The position numbers and the translations under genes were made by a program. A stretch of 64,000 nucleotides of DNA from positions 1 through 64,000 of the forward strand of contig JBCAXJ010000008.1 of assembly GCA_038534135.1 (NCBI GenBank), written 5' to 3'. Of this stretch, positions 62,859 through 64,000 are shown in pieces. Under the pieces are notes generated by a model that saw only the letters and a list, made by a program, of their open reading frames with translations, had not been told where the DNA came from and did no database searches. The DNA comes from Thermohalobaculum sp038534135 (lineage in GTDB: Bacteria > Pseudomonadota > Alphaproteobacteria > Rhodobacterales > Rhodobacteraceae). Each line of letters opens with the position of its first letter. The first letter of the stretch is position 1.

Positions 62859-64000
62859 ATGTTAGGACAAATTACGTCTTTGCTGCACCGGAACGTCGGC
62901 AAGCGCATCGCGATACTTGGCTGCTCGGCAATCGCGGCCGGTGCGATCATGGCCTCGCAGGCGCAGGCCGAAGTGACCATCAGGCTGGCATCCGACACGG
63001 CAGGCCTGCCGCACCCGGCAGCCATCGCCATGGAGCGTCTGAAGGACCGTGTGGCCGAGGAAATTCCAGGCAGCGATGTCCGGATCTTCGTGTCATCGTC
63101 GCTCTACAAGATCCCGGAAGCCATGGAGGCCATGACCGAGGGCAACCTGGAAATGGCCTGGGGCCAGTTCGGCAAGACAGCTCAGGTCGATCCGTACGCC
63201 AACGTCGTGGTCGGGCCGATGCTGCTGACGACGCCTGGCGCGATCAACTCGCTCGACGAGTTCGAGACCTACAAGATGCTGGAGAAGCGCTTCAACGACA
63301 TCCATGACGTCAAACTGTTCGGCACGGCACACCTGTCGTTCTACATGGGCGTCGGCGCAAAGGCTGGCCGTCTCATCGCACCGTCCGATTTCGAAGAAAA
63401 GAAGATGCGCTCGATGGGCCCGGCGGAGAATGCAATGCTCAGCGCGTTCGGGTCGAACCCGACGACCATGGCCTTCGGCGATGTGCCTCCGGCGCTTGAA
63501 ACCGGCGTGATCGACGGTCTGTTGACCAGCCTCGGCGGCTGGAACCGCGTCAAGGAGCAAGCACCCTTCTTCTCGGTCGCGGGTGTCAACGGGATCGTCG
63601 GCGATTACTACTACCTGGCGGCGTCGAACAAATGGTGGAACACGCTGAAGCCCGAGCATCAGGCGATCATCGAGAAGATCATCGTCGAAGAGGTCCTGCC
63701 ACTTGGGAAAGCCGCAAACTTCTGTAACGACAAGCAGCTGATCGACCGGTTCGGCACGGATGACCCGACCAAGCCCGGGATCTTCGTCATGAGCTCGGAT
63801 CAGGCCGGTGCCCTTGCGACGCAACTTGGCGACGCGACCCAGCAGTGGATCAAGGCAAATACGCCGTCCGGTGCTGACGAGTGGGTCGACAAGTTCGCAG
63901 AGGAAGCCAAGGCTGCCGTTGCGGCGAACCCGCTTGGTCAGAGCGCGCTCGAGGCGACCGATTGCGGCCCGATGAACGAGCTTTTCGCGAAGTACCGCAA
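62859..64000 (+). CDS. TRAP transporter substrate-binding protein DctP-like (3' end outside window)
   Basis: The ATG at 62859 follows a strong GGGAGGAGA site and the frame stays open to the window end (380 residues). Signal peptide ends AQA near residue 36. The DctP fold is seen in VTIRLASDTAGLPHP, ALETGVIDGLL and GDYYYLAASNKWW. It would deliver an organic acid or similar solute to membrane subunits expected beyond the window. Confidence 0.88.
   Translation, partial: MLGQITSLLHRNVGKRIAILGCSAIAAGAIMASQAQAEVTIRLASDTAGLPHPAAIAMERLKDRVAEEIPGSDVRIFVSSSLYKIPEAMEAMTEGNLEMAWGQFGKTAQVDPYANVVVGPMLLTTPGAINSLDEFETYKMLEKRFNDIHDVKLFGTAHLSFYMGVGAKAGRLIAPSDFEEKKMRSMGPAENAMLSAFGSNPTTMAFGDVPPALETGVIDGLLTSLGGWNRVKEQAPFFSVAGVNGIVGDYYYLAASNKWWNTLKPEHQAIIEKIIVEEVLPLGKAANFCNDKQLIDRFGTDDPTKPGIFVMSSDQAGALATQLGDATQQWIKANTPSGADEWVDKFAEEAKAAVAANPLGQSALEATDCGPMNELFAKYR

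Noticed and set aside
1..64000. tRNA, rRNA, CRISPR array or prophage genes
   Set aside because: None was seen on reading both strands; a few GGTCGAATCC-like stretches (for example near 57152) do not fold into a tRNA.

Overview
The window is high-GC, densely packed bacterial DNA. Codon use, short intergenic gaps, ATGA start/stop overlaps and the gene families all suggest an alphaproteobacterium (Rhodobacterales- or Rhodospirillales-like). No rRNA or tRNA gene was seen, so this placement is an inference. The dominant theme is acquisition and breakdown of nitrogen compounds: nitrate, guanidine, polyamine-like solutes, nucleoside-like solutes, guanidino acids and probably quaternary amines.

Layout. 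1-982: end of an IS5/IS1182-type transposase, then about 0.7 kb with no convincing gene. 983-4191: divergent oxyR/katG peroxide-defence pair. 4277-15974 (minus strand): one long nitrate-assimilation operon read as nrtA, nrtB, a double-ATPase nrtCD-like gene, nirB, nirD, nasA, a TrpD2-like gene and a short cysG. Its leader (about 16015-16175) holds a strong terminator, an overlapping alternative hairpin, a likely promoter and a perfect palindrome. 16553-18414: a DUF599 membrane protein and an unknown, probably frameshifted gene. 18515-20286: nasS and nasT, the nitrate sensor and its ANTAR antiterminator, which probably act on that leader.

20637-25726 (plus) is an unusual redox cluster. A NirB-like FAD/[2Fe-2S] reductase is fused to a membrane module with b-haem-like histidines. 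It is followed by a membrane-anchored cytochrome with 11 haem motifs, a DUF3365 haem protein, a mono-haem cytochrome c and a single-domain globin. I know of no described system with this composition, and it is my first candidate for something new.

25950-32744 is a guanidine-assimilation locus. A guanidine-I (ykkC) riboswitch precedes an ABC importer of the 'urea-carboxylase-associated' type. After a short minus-strand insertion (ppk2 and an unknown gene) come a guanidine-hydrolase-type ureohydrolase, a 56-residue unknown ORF and a histidine-rich protein that could handle nickel.

32775-46832: two polyamine-type ABC operons, one with an Asp/Glu/hydantoin-racemase-family gene and one with a polysaccharide-deacetylase/allantoinase-like gene and a class III CoA-transferase, separated by a GNAT acetyltransferase, an enoyl-CoA hydratase and a divergent SDR. 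46839-51483: amidase, MmgE/PrpD protein, a 2-oxoglutarate/Fe(II) oxygenase and a decayed copy of it. 51485-57122: BMP-family (nucleoside-type) ABC transporter and a guanidino-acid-type ureohydrolase. 57248-62553: NMT1/THI5-like ABC transporter, two SDRs and a Rieske oxygenase with a glutamate at the bridging position, as in carnitine/glycine-betaine oxygenases. The window ends inside a TRAP-transporter binding protein.
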